Shown here one piece after another: positions 45,901 through 54,336 of a stretch of 64,000 nt of DNA. Each line of letters starts with the position of its first letter. Position 1 is the first letter of the stretch. Source of the stretch: Arcanobacterium ihumii (GTDB lineage Bacteria; Actinomycetota; Actinomycetes; Actinomycetales; Actinomycetaceae); assembly GCF_900604515.1 (NCBI RefSeq), contig NZ_UWOS01000003.1:1-64000 (forward strand), read 5' to 3'. Both the position numbers and the translations under genes were made by a program. The notes beneath the pieces are model-generated. The model ran no database searches and was not told the DNA's origin. It saw only the letters and a program-made list of their open reading frames with translations.

Positions 45901-46067
45901 ATTTGCTCAAACCATTTCAATTCAGTCCAAAACGATGCAAAAACCACAATTCCCGCAACCAGAAGCCCAAGCACGGCAAGCGTTGGCAAAAATGCCCCGC
46001 CTGCGCCGCCTTTGACCCTAGGTTTCTTCGGTTGTGGCATTTTCGGTGGTACCTGTGAAGTAGACAA
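42993..46067 (-). CDS. UPF0182 family integral membrane protein
   Basis: A 1024-residue protein of the COG1615 family found throughout actinobacteria. About seven membrane spans lie in the first 310 residues (from AFLPTLAVLGLLVAGIVVFA to VIGVVSTVAAGTVLTG). A large extracytoplasmic domain follows (with RDPRERVAKVAPYLTLD, VWIIDGYTTSNNYPYS). An acidic, Pro/Ala-rich linker (APAPAPAPAPG) and a short helical end (LDAALKKAEQAISESE) complete it. Function unknown. The flanking PPA1309 and PDZ-protease genes are the usual neighbours. Confidence 0.93.
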   Translation of the reverse strand: MSTSQVPPKMPQPKKPRVKGGAGGAFLPTLAVLGLLVAGIVVFASFWTELKWFEQIEAARVFWTQYGAWLTLAGLGTIVFATLVAVNFRIAMGGKFGKNTVPVSDPVLAPVSGQAKFNRIARSKPWLSLILAPLLVGLFAGSTLGTDWRSFLLWMHSTPFNQKDPEFGLDISFYVFSLPVLHLLLSYFFMLVAISLLAAVAGYWINSDILTVKGKFKVSKKAQCHFGILAALATLGIAVSYWLSRYDLLLGNNDRFSGASFTDINASKPGLTILAISIVFIAILFAVAAVRRTWKLAVIGVVSTVAAGTVLTGLYPVLLQNFKVDPNAAELESEFIQRNINATLKAYGLDDVDTRSYAARTDAAPGQLRQDSQTAAQIRLLDPNIVSPSFNQLQQNRQYYEFLPQLSVDRYNINGNMRDTVISVRELNLNGLDDSRRSWVNDHTVFTHGFGVAAAYGNTATTKGDPAFWEAGIPSSGEMGKYESRVYFGQKSPDYSIVGAPKGTDPWELDYPDDSAPNGQVNTTYKGDGGPKISNPFEKLMFSVRFRSTEMFFSDRVTPESQILFDRDPRERVAKVAPYLTLDTKAVPAVVDMDNNPNTPKDLVWIIDGYTTSNNYPYSARETLNELTADARTKQNQIGQNPEQINYIRNSVKAVVNAYDGKVTLYQWDQKDPIINAWKNIFPGQVTPLDKMPGDLIAHVRYPEDLFKVQRGLLARYHVTDAKSFYSGGDFWQVPREPTVDNENRQAPNQPPYFLTLQMPGQDHASFSLTTSYIPGGNTNRNVMTGFLAVDSNAGSETGKIADSYGKLRLLEAPRDLTVPGPGQAENTMLTNPDVSTALNLLRRGGTEVMEGNLLSLPIGGGVLYVQPIYVQASTGTKYPTLQYVLALFGDQVGFAPTLDAALDKVFGGDSGVNAGDAAIKAEKTAPLPTPDGKVSSGSGDEKEEGKKPEGSADAPAPAPAPAPGVAGGTGQEKLDAALKKAEQAISESESARKSGDWSAYGTAQNKLAQAIKEAIDAQKVLGK

Positions 46068-46220
46068 TCCAAAAACCTCGTCACGTTGTATTTATTCCGC
46101 TCGCGCACGCATTTCTGCAGGACGACGGCGAAAGGTAATCAATTAAAACACTATCAGAAATAAGCGATTTTCAGCATCTGTCAGATCTGCCCAAGCTCAA
46201 AAATATGAAAGAATAACCTT

Positions 46221-46754
46221 ATGACTTCTTCACAATCACTACGCAACGCAACATTGGAAATCGAAAAGCACGTTTCTCGTGGTGGATGGGATGGGCCTAT
46301 TCGCCTCTTCGCCCTAGTCAATGCACGTGCAGCACTAGATTCCAACCCTGCACTCGCCCAAGAGCTTCCAGCAGATGTGCAAGCAGATTCGATTACAGAT
46401 CCAGATGTTCTTTTTTCTGTAGAACAAGAAGGCCTTCCAGAAGTCGACAGCCTTGACGAGCTGCTTGGTCATATTATGTGGCCCAATGAGGTTGACGGCG
46501 CAGCGCTTTCTGTTGAACGTGTGGTTCTACCACCATCAGCAGAGGTCAACCTGCCTAAAGATGAACGTGAGCTCACAAAGGCGATAGAAAAACACCCCGA
46601 TCGTCAAGACGTACGCATGGTTGCCGCCGTCTTACGCACCGGTGAAACTTGGGGTGCGATCCGTATGAAAGACCATGATGCCGACGACATGGTCTTGTCT
46701 GGTCCAGACATCGTTGAGGGTCTAACCGAAATTCTTAAGGCAACTTTCGAGTAA
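46221..46754 (+). CDS. PPA1309 family protein
   Basis: A 177-residue cytosolic protein of an actinobacterial family with unknown function. Typical features are GGWDGPIRLFALVNARAAL near the start, the central MWPNEVDGAALSVERVVLP and the ending RTGETWGAIRMKDHDADDMVLSGPDIVEGL. Divergent from the UPF0182 gene and convergent with the PDZ protease, as in related genomes. Confidence 0.88.
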   Translation: MTSSQSLRNATLEIEKHVSRGGWDGPIRLFALVNARAALDSNPALAQELPADVQADSITDPDVLFSVEQEGLPEVDSLDELLGHIMWPNEVDGAALSVERVVLPPSAEVNLPKDERELTKAIEKHPDRQDVRMVAAVLRTGETWGAIRMKDHDADDMVLSGPDIVEGLTEILKATFE

Positions 46755-46801
46755 TAGACAACCACGTTGATGTGCTATTAACAGTAACTATCGATAGAGA
46801 G

Positions 46802-47938
46802 CTACTTATCCTTTTTGATTCCATCAAGTAAGGCACGGCACGAAGTCAATTTACTGGTATCGCCCTTCGCTACTCCTTCAACCACTGCTTTTGCTTCGTC
46901 AATTGAGCGAACTGCCCAGATTTTCATTCCTTTGGGTTCATAGCCAACTGTTTCACTGCAGTTAGCGGCTGGGGCGATGAAATTAGTTGCACCGTGTTCC
47001 GATGCTCCCTGTAACTTGTGCTCGATTCCTCCGATTGCCCCGACATCGCCATCCCACGCAATCGTTCCGGTACCCGCGATTGACGCCTTTCCACCCATCG
47101 ATCCTTCGGTGAGTTGATCAAAGATGCCAAGCGTAAACATCGTGCCGGCACTTGGTCCACCGATCCCGTCAACAATGTATTTAACGTTTCCAGGGTACTT
47201 CACATCAGTTACTTCCAGTCCGACTCCGAGGAGCGAACCAGGATGAACCCATCCCTGCTGATCTGCTGGATACGGAATTGTTTCGAAACTTTCTTCGCGC
47301 ACTTCGCCTCCCCGCTGAACCCGCAACGTAACATTTGTTTTTGGTTCGGTCTTATCTAGGATCGAAGATAGCTGTTTAAACGAAGAAATATCATGAAACT
47401 GCTGTTCACTGGCTAACTTTATGCCTTTGATAATATCACCGGACTTCAATAGCTTTCCGGAGGGGTATGCCCGATTGAGACCAACGATTTTAAGATTCAT
47501 AGAAACTGGGTATCCCGCAAGCTCAAATGCAACTAATGCAGCTGTATCTTGAGACGTCGTCATCGCCTTGGTGTTTTGCGCCTTCACTTCCTTAGTGGTC
47601 AAGTTATCTGGAAACATCACGCGCACTGGCATAACTTGCAGGTCTTTACGGAACAAAGCCGTAACTGCCTGCGCCACAGGAGCACCGGCGTCGCCATTTC
47701 CGAAAGCGCTAACGGTAGTCATAAATAGATGGGTATCGGTAGGATATGTGCTTACCCCGCTGACCGAAACTAACGGTTTTCCTTCGACCTTCGAATTGAC
47801 ATCCAGCGCCGGTCCCGTTGCTTGCACCACGAAGCTAGACGGAATCACCGAAACAACTAGGAGTAGCACAGTAAAAACCAGCCCCGCGAGGCGTACTCGA
47901 TGCATTTGGTTCTTTGTGTTGAATTTGTTAATACCCAC
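46802..47938 (-). CDS. YlbL-like PDZ and Lon/S16-domain protease
   Basis: A 378-residue membrane-anchored serine protease. One N-terminal membrane span (VRLAGLVFTVLLLVVSVIPSSFVV), a PDZ domain at about 150-225 (GKLLKSGDIIKGI) and a Lon-type catalytic domain follow. The Ser-Lys dyad is visible: Ser in GGPSAGTMFTLGI and Lys in GGIEHKLQGA. The active site faces outward. A possible second start is the Met at residue 12. In Bacillus, YlbL takes part in DNA-damage checkpoint recovery; the actinobacterial role is less clear. Confidence 0.9.
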   Translation of the reverse strand: MGINKFNTKNQMHRVRLAGLVFTVLLLVVSVIPSSFVVQATGPALDVNSKVEGKPLVSVSGVSTYPTDTHLFMTTVSAFGNGDAGAPVAQAVTALFRKDLQVMPVRVMFPDNLTTKEVKAQNTKAMTTSQDTAALVAFELAGYPVSMNLKIVGLNRAYPSGKLLKSGDIIKGIKLASEQQFHDISSFKQLSSILDKTEPKTNVTLRVQRGGEVREESFETIPYPADQQGWVHPGSLLGVGLEVTDVKYPGNVKYIVDGIGGPSAGTMFTLGIFDQLTEGSMGGKASIAGTGTIAWDGDVGAIGGIEHKLQGASEHGATNFIAPAANCSETVGYEPKGMKIWAVRSIDEAKAVVEGVAKGDTSKLTSCRALLDGIKKDK

Positions 47939-48083
47939 TCAACTATAATGTCACGCATTCCTGTAAAATTGCTGGAAGATCCTGACGAAAATGGGCACAC
48001 TCACGTTCGCCCAGTGCGGAGTTTCATTTCTTGTTACTTTCTAGTTATTGCGACTACGCTTGGGGTAGATGTAGGAGGATCAT

Positions 48084-49514
48084 ATGAGTCAAGACCCGAA
48101 CAATGCCCAGAATCCAAACGACTTTGAGCAGATGCTTCGTGCCATTCTTGGGGACGAAGCCGCACAAGAAGTAGCTCGAGCGTTTGAGACAGAGGGTATT
48201 GATCCCAATGCCCAGATGGCGCAGATGTTCAATGGTCAAGATTTCACCGTCATTAGCCAACAAATTCAAGATATGCTTGGCTCTTCGGGCGAAGGTGCCA
48301 TTAACTGGAAGATCGCGGAGCAAGTGGCCCGCGAAACAATTGTTAATAAGCACCTCGACAAGCTCAGTGGCACGGAGGGCGACGCCGCACGCGATGCTTT
48401 GCGTACAGCCTCCCTTTGGCTCGATGCCGCTTGCGAATTAGACCCGGCTATTGGACCGAATCTTGCATGGGTTCGTCTTGACTGGGTTGCGCATTCACTC
48501 CCGACCTTTAAACGACTTTTCGATCCGGTCGGTGAAAATATCGTAAGAGCAGTTTCCGAATCTTTTGATATTCAAATCGAACATATGCCTCCTGAGATGC
48601 GAGGAATGCTTGGTGATCCAACCCAGATTATGGGCAAAGTTCTTGCCTCAATGCTAGGAGTTCAATATGGAGCGGCACTTGCTGAACTAGCCACCGCATC
48701 GTTTGGAACTACCGATACTGGTATCCCATTGATGGAAGGTTCTTCGGCTGGTCTGGTTCCTTCTAATATTGCTGAATTCGCCAAAGAATTAGATATCGAT
48801 TACTCGGAAGTTTTGGCGTATGTGGCAGTTCGTGAGGCGGCAGCTGCTCGGCTTTACACTCGGGTTCCTTGGCTGAGAGCTCGGGTCCTTGACACAGTAG
48901 CTGAATTTGCTCAGGGAATTATGATTAACACTGATGCAATTGAGGAACAGTTGCGCGATATCTCTATGGAGAACCCTGCAGCTATGCAGGAGATTGACTT
49001 GAGCGGCATTTTCTCACTTGATCTATCGGAAGCGCAAAACGATGCCCTAGCTCGGCTTGAACATCTGATTTCCCTGGTCGAAGGATGGGTTTCAGAGATC
49101 TCGGCCCGAGCAGTTGCTCCACATCTTCCCAATGCTGTGCCTATGCGTGAGATGTTTACTAGGCGTTCTGCTACGAACAACCCGGCTAAGCACGTGTGGG
49201 AAACACAGCTCGGAATGCAACTCGTTCCGCGCCAGATCAGAGACGCAGCAAAGTTCTGGCAGCTTGCGGAAGCGAAGCTTGGTATAGACGGTAGGGATGC
49301 CCTTTGGAATCACCCTGATCTTCTCCCTAGCTCTGAGATGCTCAAACACCCCGAAGAATTCTTCGCTTCGGATTCCGCCTCGGATATTGAAGCTGAGCTT
49401 GATTTATTCCTAGAAGACCTCTTCAATGAATCGAGCGAAGGTAGCTCGGACATTCCACACGAGCCAAAATTTGGCGAATCAGAACCGTTCGGTGAATCCG
49501 AATCAGGCAAATAA
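48084..49514 (+). CDS. Zincin-like (coenzyme F420 biosynthesis-associated type) protein
   Basis: A 476-residue protein of the zincin_2 group, whose members are annotated as zinc metalloproteases. It starts with an acidic low-complexity N-terminus and contains INWKIAEQVARE, GVQYGAALAELA and a helix EVLAYVAVREAAAARLYTRVPWLR where a HExxH would be expected. Here the motif reads REAAA, so both His are missing and it may be catalytically inactive. Ribosome-binding site AGGAGG. Conserved neighbours (PDZ protease, E1-like protein, UvrD2) support orthology. Confidence 0.78.
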   Translation: MSQDPNNAQNPNDFEQMLRAILGDEAAQEVARAFETEGIDPNAQMAQMFNGQDFTVISQQIQDMLGSSGEGAINWKIAEQVARETIVNKHLDKLSGTEGDAARDALRTASLWLDAACELDPAIGPNLAWVRLDWVAHSLPTFKRLFDPVGENIVRAVSESFDIQIEHMPPEMRGMLGDPTQIMGKVLASMLGVQYGAALAELATASFGTTDTGIPLMEGSSAGLVPSNIAEFAKELDIDYSEVLAYVAVREAAAARLYTRVPWLRARVLDTVAEFAQGIMINTDAIEEQLRDISMENPAAMQEIDLSGIFSLDLSEAQNDALARLEHLISLVEGWVSEISARAVAPHLPNAVPMREMFTRRSATNNPAKHVWETQLGMQLVPRQIRDAAKFWQLAEAKLGIDGRDALWNHPDLLPSSEMLKHPEEFFASDSASDIEAELDLFLEDLFNESSEGSSDIPHEPKFGESEPFGESESGK

Positions 49515-49534
49515 TCTAATCTAGCGGACGTAGC

Positions 49535-49586
49535 CTGTTGGGTGGGGTGGGTTTCCACAATCGTGGAAACCCACCCCACCCAACAG
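49535..49586 (+). terminator. Terminator after zincin-like gene
   Basis: A perfect 24-bp stem (49535-49558 with 49563-49586) around an AATC loop, 21 nt past the stop codon. Confidence 0.88.
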
Positions 49587-49638
49587 TGGTCTTTGTATAA
49601 GCTCCTAAATCCAGAACTGAGGAATATTAGGAGCAAAG

Positions 49639-50601
49639 ATGCATATCAACAACGGACTAGGTATTTATTGGTGGTCTCCAAAAGCCGCTCAGATTGGATT
49701 AGATCCACGCCTAGGGGTAACACTTACAAATCTCACCGAGAAAGAAATGGGATTTGTAGATGCACTAACTATTTCTCACACTGACCTAGACATAAAAGCG
49801 CTGGCGAATTCTAAGAATATATCCGAGGATCGCGTCAAAGAAATTCTTTTCCAGCTTGATGAGGCTGGGTTACTCGATCACGATCGCCCCTACCTCGCCG
49901 ACGGTGATGCTTGGTGGAGGTTGCGTCATCGTCTCCCCGATCACCGGCAGATTGCACACATCGCCATTCCGAAGCTCGATGCTTTGGGCTTCGCGATCGC
50001 ATTGGATCTAGTTGCGGGTGGCATCGGTTCAATTTCCTCTGAAGATGTACAGCTTATCGGAGACTATGACTACCGACGTGCTCGCAGTGATTTCTTCGGA
50101 CTACCACGCATTCAAGCGCTCACTACTTTGGCACGGGAAGTCAACCCTCATGTGCAACTCAAACCCACGTCTTCCCCAGATTTAGTGGTAATGACTAGCT
50201 CTCACTGCATCGATCCGATCGCGGTGGGAAACCATCTTTCGAAAGGAATACCGGTTCTCCAAGCTTGGATAGAAGAAGTCGATGTACACATCGGTCCCCT
50301 TTCAGTTCCACACCGTAGTCCATGTGGTACCTGTGTATACCTAGAGCGTTTAGACGACGACGCACGTTGGGTTTATTTCGCTCCCCAAGCATATTCTGGT
50401 CGCCCAGTTCTCCCTGAACTCACCAGTTTCCAACTCGGCGCAGGGTTTGCTGTACGCGAAGCCCTCAATTTCATAGATGGCTTCGAATCAGTGCTTTTTC
50501 AATCATCGGTAATTATTCCGCCAGCACCCGAGCTGCCGTGCTTCATTGAGGCCACGGTTCATCCTCGATGCGGTTGCAAAGACGTAATCGAATCCCGATA
50601 A
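49639..50601 (+). CDS. E1/ThiF-like protein of unknown function
   Basis: A 320-residue protein resembling the degenerate E1-like or TOMM leader-binding group. The N-terminus has a winged-helix-like part (LTEKEMGFVDALTISHTDLDIKALANS to LLDHDRP). The middle resembles a Rossmann-like half of a ThiF domain, but without a clear ATP-binding glycine motif. Structural Cys pairs are kept: SPCGTCVYLERL and the final HPRCGCKD, probably a zinc site. It follows the zincin-like gene as in mycobacteria. A role in peptide or protein modification is possible but unproven. Confidence 0.7.
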   Translation: MHINNGLGIYWWSPKAAQIGLDPRLGVTLTNLTEKEMGFVDALTISHTDLDIKALANSKNISEDRVKEILFQLDEAGLLDHDRPYLADGDAWWRLRHRLPDHRQIAHIAIPKLDALGFAIALDLVAGGIGSISSEDVQLIGDYDYRRARSDFFGLPRIQALTTLAREVNPHVQLKPTSSPDLVVMTSSHCIDPIAVGNHLSKGIPVLQAWIEEVDVHIGPLSVPHRSPCGTCVYLERLDDDARWVYFAPQAYSGRPVLPELTSFQLGAGFAVREALNFIDGFESVLFQSSVIIPPAPELPCFIEATVHPRCGCKDVIESR

Positions 50602-50640
50602 TTCCAAGCTCAACCATCAATCGCTACCTAGCTCGGCGGT

Positions 50641-52644
50641 CTAGCGCCGTCCGCCTATCACATTGGGATTAACCACCGAAAGGATATCGAATCCGTACCT
50701 AGTTAACTTCGTTCGCCCAATTCCCTTGATTCTTCCTAGTTCCTCCAGATTCCTAGGCTTTTGCACTGCGATATACATCAACGTGACGTCGTGGAGCACC
50801 ACGAATGCCGGCTTTTCGATCTCTTCAGCAACGCTTTGGCGCCATTGCTTTAGCGCTTCGAATAGCGCAACATCTTCCGGATGTTCCTCCGAGAAGCTCT
50901 GTTTCGTGGCTTTAGAGCGTTGGCGTTTCATAGTCGACGCAGAAACTTCCTCGGGCCATTCCGATTCTAAGAACCTCGAGAGCTTACGATTACTACGTGA
51001 GCCATTGCCAAGCGCATAGGAAATATAGAGTTCTTCTTGAGCACGAGTGAGTCCAACGTAAAGAAGCCGCCGCTCTTCACTCACCTTATCTGGCGACGTA
51101 GCTAGTGAAATAGGCATAAGCCCTTCACTCATTCCAGCTAAGAAAACTACAGGCCACTCCAAACCCTTTGCGGCGTGAAGCGACGAAAGCGTTACCGAAT
51201 TAACGGTAGGAACGTTGTGTAGCTGAGAACGTTCTTCCAATTCAATTACAAAGTCTCGGATCTTTGCACGCCGGTTAGTCCACATATCTTCTGCGAGGTT
51301 TAGCAAGGCGTGTAAAGACTCCCAACGCTCGCGGGCTGCGCCCAAATTTTCAGGAGCATCAGGCCGCCAGCCCATCCCCTTCAAGGTATTGGAAACCAGT
51401 TCAGGTAGCTCGAGGTTTTCTTCGGCTCTGGCTGCCGCCCTCAACGCCACCATAGCTTCGCGCACTTCACGACGATTGAAGAACTTCTCTGAACCCTTCA
51501 GCGAGTAAGAAATCCCAGCTTGTGCCAGCGCGTTTTCAAAAGCAACCGACTGTGCATTGGTACGGTAAAGAATCGCGATATCGCTCAATTCCCTGCCTTC
51601 ATTCTTCAAACTGAGGATCTTCCCTGCGATGTTTGAAGCTTCGTCGCCGTCATCCTTATATTTCGAAAAATCAATCGGGCGTCCGGTCGGTAGCATCGAT
51701 TTCAGATGTACGGCACCGTTCAATTGGTCATAAGAGATGGTTGAATTAGCAAGATCAACAATCTGTGGAGTAGAACGATAGTTGCGGTTGAGCTTCACCG
51801 TCTGTGCTTGAGGAAATTCTTTAATAAACTCAGATAGATACGTGGATTTTGCTCCGGTAAAAGAATAAATCGTCTGAGAAACATCGCCAACTACACACAG
51901 GTCTCTGCGATCTCCGAGCCAGAGTTGCAAAAGTCGATGTTGCATCGGCGAAACGTCTTGGTATTCATCAACCACAAAATGTTTAAAACGATTTCTGATT
52001 CGATTAGTGATGTCAGGACGGTCACGCATAATACCGATCAGAATTAAAATAACGTCTTCGAAGTCAATAACGTTTCTTTCCTGTTTCACTTCTTCGTAAA
52101 CCGAGATCAAGCGGGCAATATCAGCGGGTGACTGATCAGCAATATTAACTCGGTTTTCCGTAATAGCCCGCGCAGCGTAATCATCAGGAGAAACAAGCGA
52201 GACCTTCGACCACTCGATTTCTTCTGCCAAATCTTTCAAGCTAACTCGATCTGTTGGCATGCCAAGTTGTGAAGCAGCTTGAGAAACAAATGGCAGCTTG
52301 TATTCTTTGATTTCCGGCACGCGGCCACCAATAGCATTTGGCCAAAAGAACCTCAGCTGGAAAAGTGCTGCGGCATGGAAAGTCTGAGCCTCAACCGCAC
52401 CGACTCCTAGATCACGCAGACGCGCCCGCATCTCCCCCGCTGCTCGGCTGGTGAATGTAACTGCTAAAACATTCCGAGGATCGTAAACCCCACTATGCAC
52501 ACCATGAGCAATTCGATAGGTAATTGCACGCGTTTTTCCTGTTCCTGCACCTGCGAGCACGCACATCGGTCCATAGAGAGACGTTGCAACAGCGCGCTGC
52601 TCAGGATCAAGATCCTCTAACAACTCATTATGGTATTCGGTCAA
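50641..52644 (-). CDS. uvrD2: UvrD2-type DNA helicase with HRDC domain
   Basis: Superfamily 1A 3'-5' helicase of 667 residues. Motif I is GAGTGKTRAI, Ia is AVTFTSRAAGEMRARL, motif II is FVVDEYQDVSP, motif III is VVGDVSQTIYSFTGA, motif IV is LNRNYRSTPQIV, and motif V/VI contains SSLHAAKGLEWPVV and LLYVGLTRAQEEL. The C-terminal HRDC domain (YIAVQKPRNLEELGRIKGIG) marks UvrD2 rather than UvrD1/PcrA. A linker with basic residues precedes it. Neighbour mrx1 is divergent, as in mycobacteria. Confidence 0.93.
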   Translation of the reverse strand: MTEYHNELLEDLDPEQRAVATSLYGPMCVLAGAGTGKTRAITYRIAHGVHSGVYDPRNVLAVTFTSRAAGEMRARLRDLGVGAVEAQTFHAAALFQLRFFWPNAIGGRVPEIKEYKLPFVSQAASQLGMPTDRVSLKDLAEEIEWSKVSLVSPDDYAARAITENRVNIADQSPADIARLISVYEEVKQERNVIDFEDVILILIGIMRDRPDITNRIRNRFKHFVVDEYQDVSPMQHRLLQLWLGDRRDLCVVGDVSQTIYSFTGAKSTYLSEFIKEFPQAQTVKLNRNYRSTPQIVDLANSTISYDQLNGAVHLKSMLPTGRPIDFSKYKDDGDEASNIAGKILSLKNEGRELSDIAILYRTNAQSVAFENALAQAGISYSLKGSEKFFNRREVREAMVALRAAARAEENLELPELVSNTLKGMGWRPDAPENLGAARERWESLHALLNLAEDMWTNRRAKIRDFVIELEERSQLHNVPTVNSVTLSSLHAAKGLEWPVVFLAGMSEGLMPISLATSPDKVSEERRLLYVGLTRAQEELYISYALGNGSRSNRKLSRFLESEWPEEVSASTMKRQRSKATKQSFSEEHPEDVALFEALKQWRQSVAEEIEKPAFVVLHDVTLMYIAVQKPRNLEELGRIKGIGRTKLTRYGFDILSVVNPNVIGGRR

Positions 52645-52826
52645 TTCGAATCCCTCTCTTGGACAACAAAAATATACAGACTACTAGAAATCAAAAATGC
52701 CAGCTAAATTTTTCGTTGCTTCTATTCTAGTGTGGCACACGGTTCCCTCCCATTTTCGTGTCCACAGTTTTTCGCTTCGAGCTTGGAAAAGTGTTCCGTC
52801 AACTATCAAGCATTTAGACTACAACC

Positions 52827-53081
52827 ATGACCAACAATCTTATTACGCTTTACACCACCACCTGGTGCGGGTACTGCAAAAACCTCAAAAAACAGCTCCT
52901 CGCCAAAAATATTCCTTTTCAAGAAGTAGATATCGAGCAAGATCCAAAGGCTGCCGAGCACGTTGGCAAAATCAATGGCGGAGATCAGATAGTCCCAACT
53001 CTGGAATTCTGGGACTCCACCACAATGACTAACCCACGTATTAGCGACGTTGAATCAAAACTGGCAGAGCGCCAAAGCTAA
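52827..53081 (+). CDS. mrx1: Mycoredoxin-1-like glutaredoxin
   Basis: An 84-residue glutaredoxin-fold protein with the redox motif TTTWCGYCKNLKKQL and the IVPTLEF cis-Pro, followed by TNPRISDVESKL. In actinobacteria mycoredoxin reduces mycothiol-mixed disulfides. Location next to uvrD2 matches the mycobacterial order. Ends 9 nt before the mnmA stop. Confidence 0.92.
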   Translation: MTNNLITLYTTTWCGYCKNLKKQLLAKNIPFQEVDIEQDPKAAEHVGKINGGDQIVPTLEFWDSTTMTNPRISDVESKLAERQS

Positions 53082-53090
53082 GATCGTCGA

Positions 53091-54200
53091 TTAGCGCCTA
53101 GTAGTCTCGACGATTGCCCTGCCCAGAACTCGGTCTTCACGATAGACGACGACGGATTGCCCGCGCGGCAAACCACGTACCTGTTCTTGGAGTTCAATAT
53201 CCATTACACCATCGGCAAGGGTGATACTCGCAGGAAGTTCACGCCCGTGTGCGCGGACTTGAACGAAAGCCTCCAAGGCGTCACCAGTATTAATATCGGG
53301 TGCCAACCAATTGGCATCCACTGCACGGATTGAACAAACGGACAGAAGTTCTTTCGGACCAACGGTAACGATATTTGACTTCGCATCGACGTCGATTACG
53401 AACTTTGGCTCTTTTCCTTGGATTGATCGATCAAGACCAAGTCCCTTGCGTTGCCCGATAGTGTAGCCGTAAACACCGGCGTGTTCGCCAACCACTTTCC
53501 CATTTTCATCCTGGATCTCACCGGCCTGTTTCCCGAGCCGAGCTTCTATAAAACCACGGGTATCGCCGTCGGGAATAAAACAGATGTCGTATGAATCAGG
53601 CTTGCTAGAAACACCAAGCCCTCGACGCTCTGCCTCAGCACGAATCACGTCTTTGGATTCAGCATCACCCAGTGGGAAATATGAGCGTTCCAAAGTCTCC
53701 AAGCCAACCGCAGATAATACATAGGACTGGTCTTTGCCTCTGTACCGAGCTCGTCGCAACTGAGTGAACCCGGTTCCTGAATTGCTTCGGTGAAGTGTGC
53801 GCGCGTAATGCCCGCTGATTACCGCATCAAAACCATGCTCTGCCGCAAACTTGTGAAGGACGGCAAACTTCACGTGCTCATTGCAGTGAACACATGGATT
53901 AGGCGTGTATCCGCGCTGGTAGGCATCAAGAAAATAATCGATAACCAACTTCGAAAATACTTCGGCGTAATCCCAGACCTGAAAATCGATTCCTAATAAT
54001 TCTGCAACCCTAGCCGCATCTTGGCGATCGCGCGGATTCCCACAACCAGTAAGTGGTCCATCTGGTACTACGTCAGACTTCATATTGGCATGCAAAGCCA
54101 AATAAACCCCGGTTACATCGTGCCCTTGTTCGACCATTCGGGCGGTAGCGACTGAGGAATCCACCCCACCAGACATTGCAGCTAGAATCTTCACCTTCAC
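53091..54200 (-). CDS. mnmA: tRNA-specific 2-thiouridylase MnmA
   Basis: Adds sulfur to U34 of Lys, Glu and Gln tRNAs. The 369-residue protein has the PP-loop AAMSGGVDSSVATARM, the catalytic Cys pair in GCGNPRDRQDAARVA and NPCVHCNEHVKF, and the second Cys in SYDICFIPDGDTRGF. The YGYTIGQRKGLGL and the C-terminal beta domain (QVRAHG) are as expected. Confidence 0.96.
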   Translation of the reverse strand: MKVKILAAMSGGVDSSVATARMVEQGHDVTGVYLALHANMKSDVVPDGPLTGCGNPRDRQDAARVAELLGIDFQVWDYAEVFSKLVIDYFLDAYQRGYTPNPCVHCNEHVKFAVLHKFAAEHGFDAVISGHYARTLHRSNSGTGFTQLRRARYRGKDQSYVLSAVGLETLERSYFPLGDAESKDVIRAEAERRGLGVSSKPDSYDICFIPDGDTRGFIEARLGKQAGEIQDENGKVVGEHAGVYGYTIGQRKGLGLDRSIQGKEPKFVIDVDAKSNIVTVGPKELLSVCSIRAVDANWLAPDINTGDALEAFVQVRAHGRELPASITLADGVMDIELQEQVRGLPRGQSVVVYREDRVLGRAIVETTRR

Positions 54201-54336
54201 AGTTTAAGGGCTTGCGAATAGAAATTCAGGTTCACAGGTGCCAGATCCGGTCAGAACCACTCAACTTTCATCCAAGTGACACTCCGCATTCGTTGATGAT
54301 TTCAGAAAATTAAACCTAACTGCCAGAATATAATCC

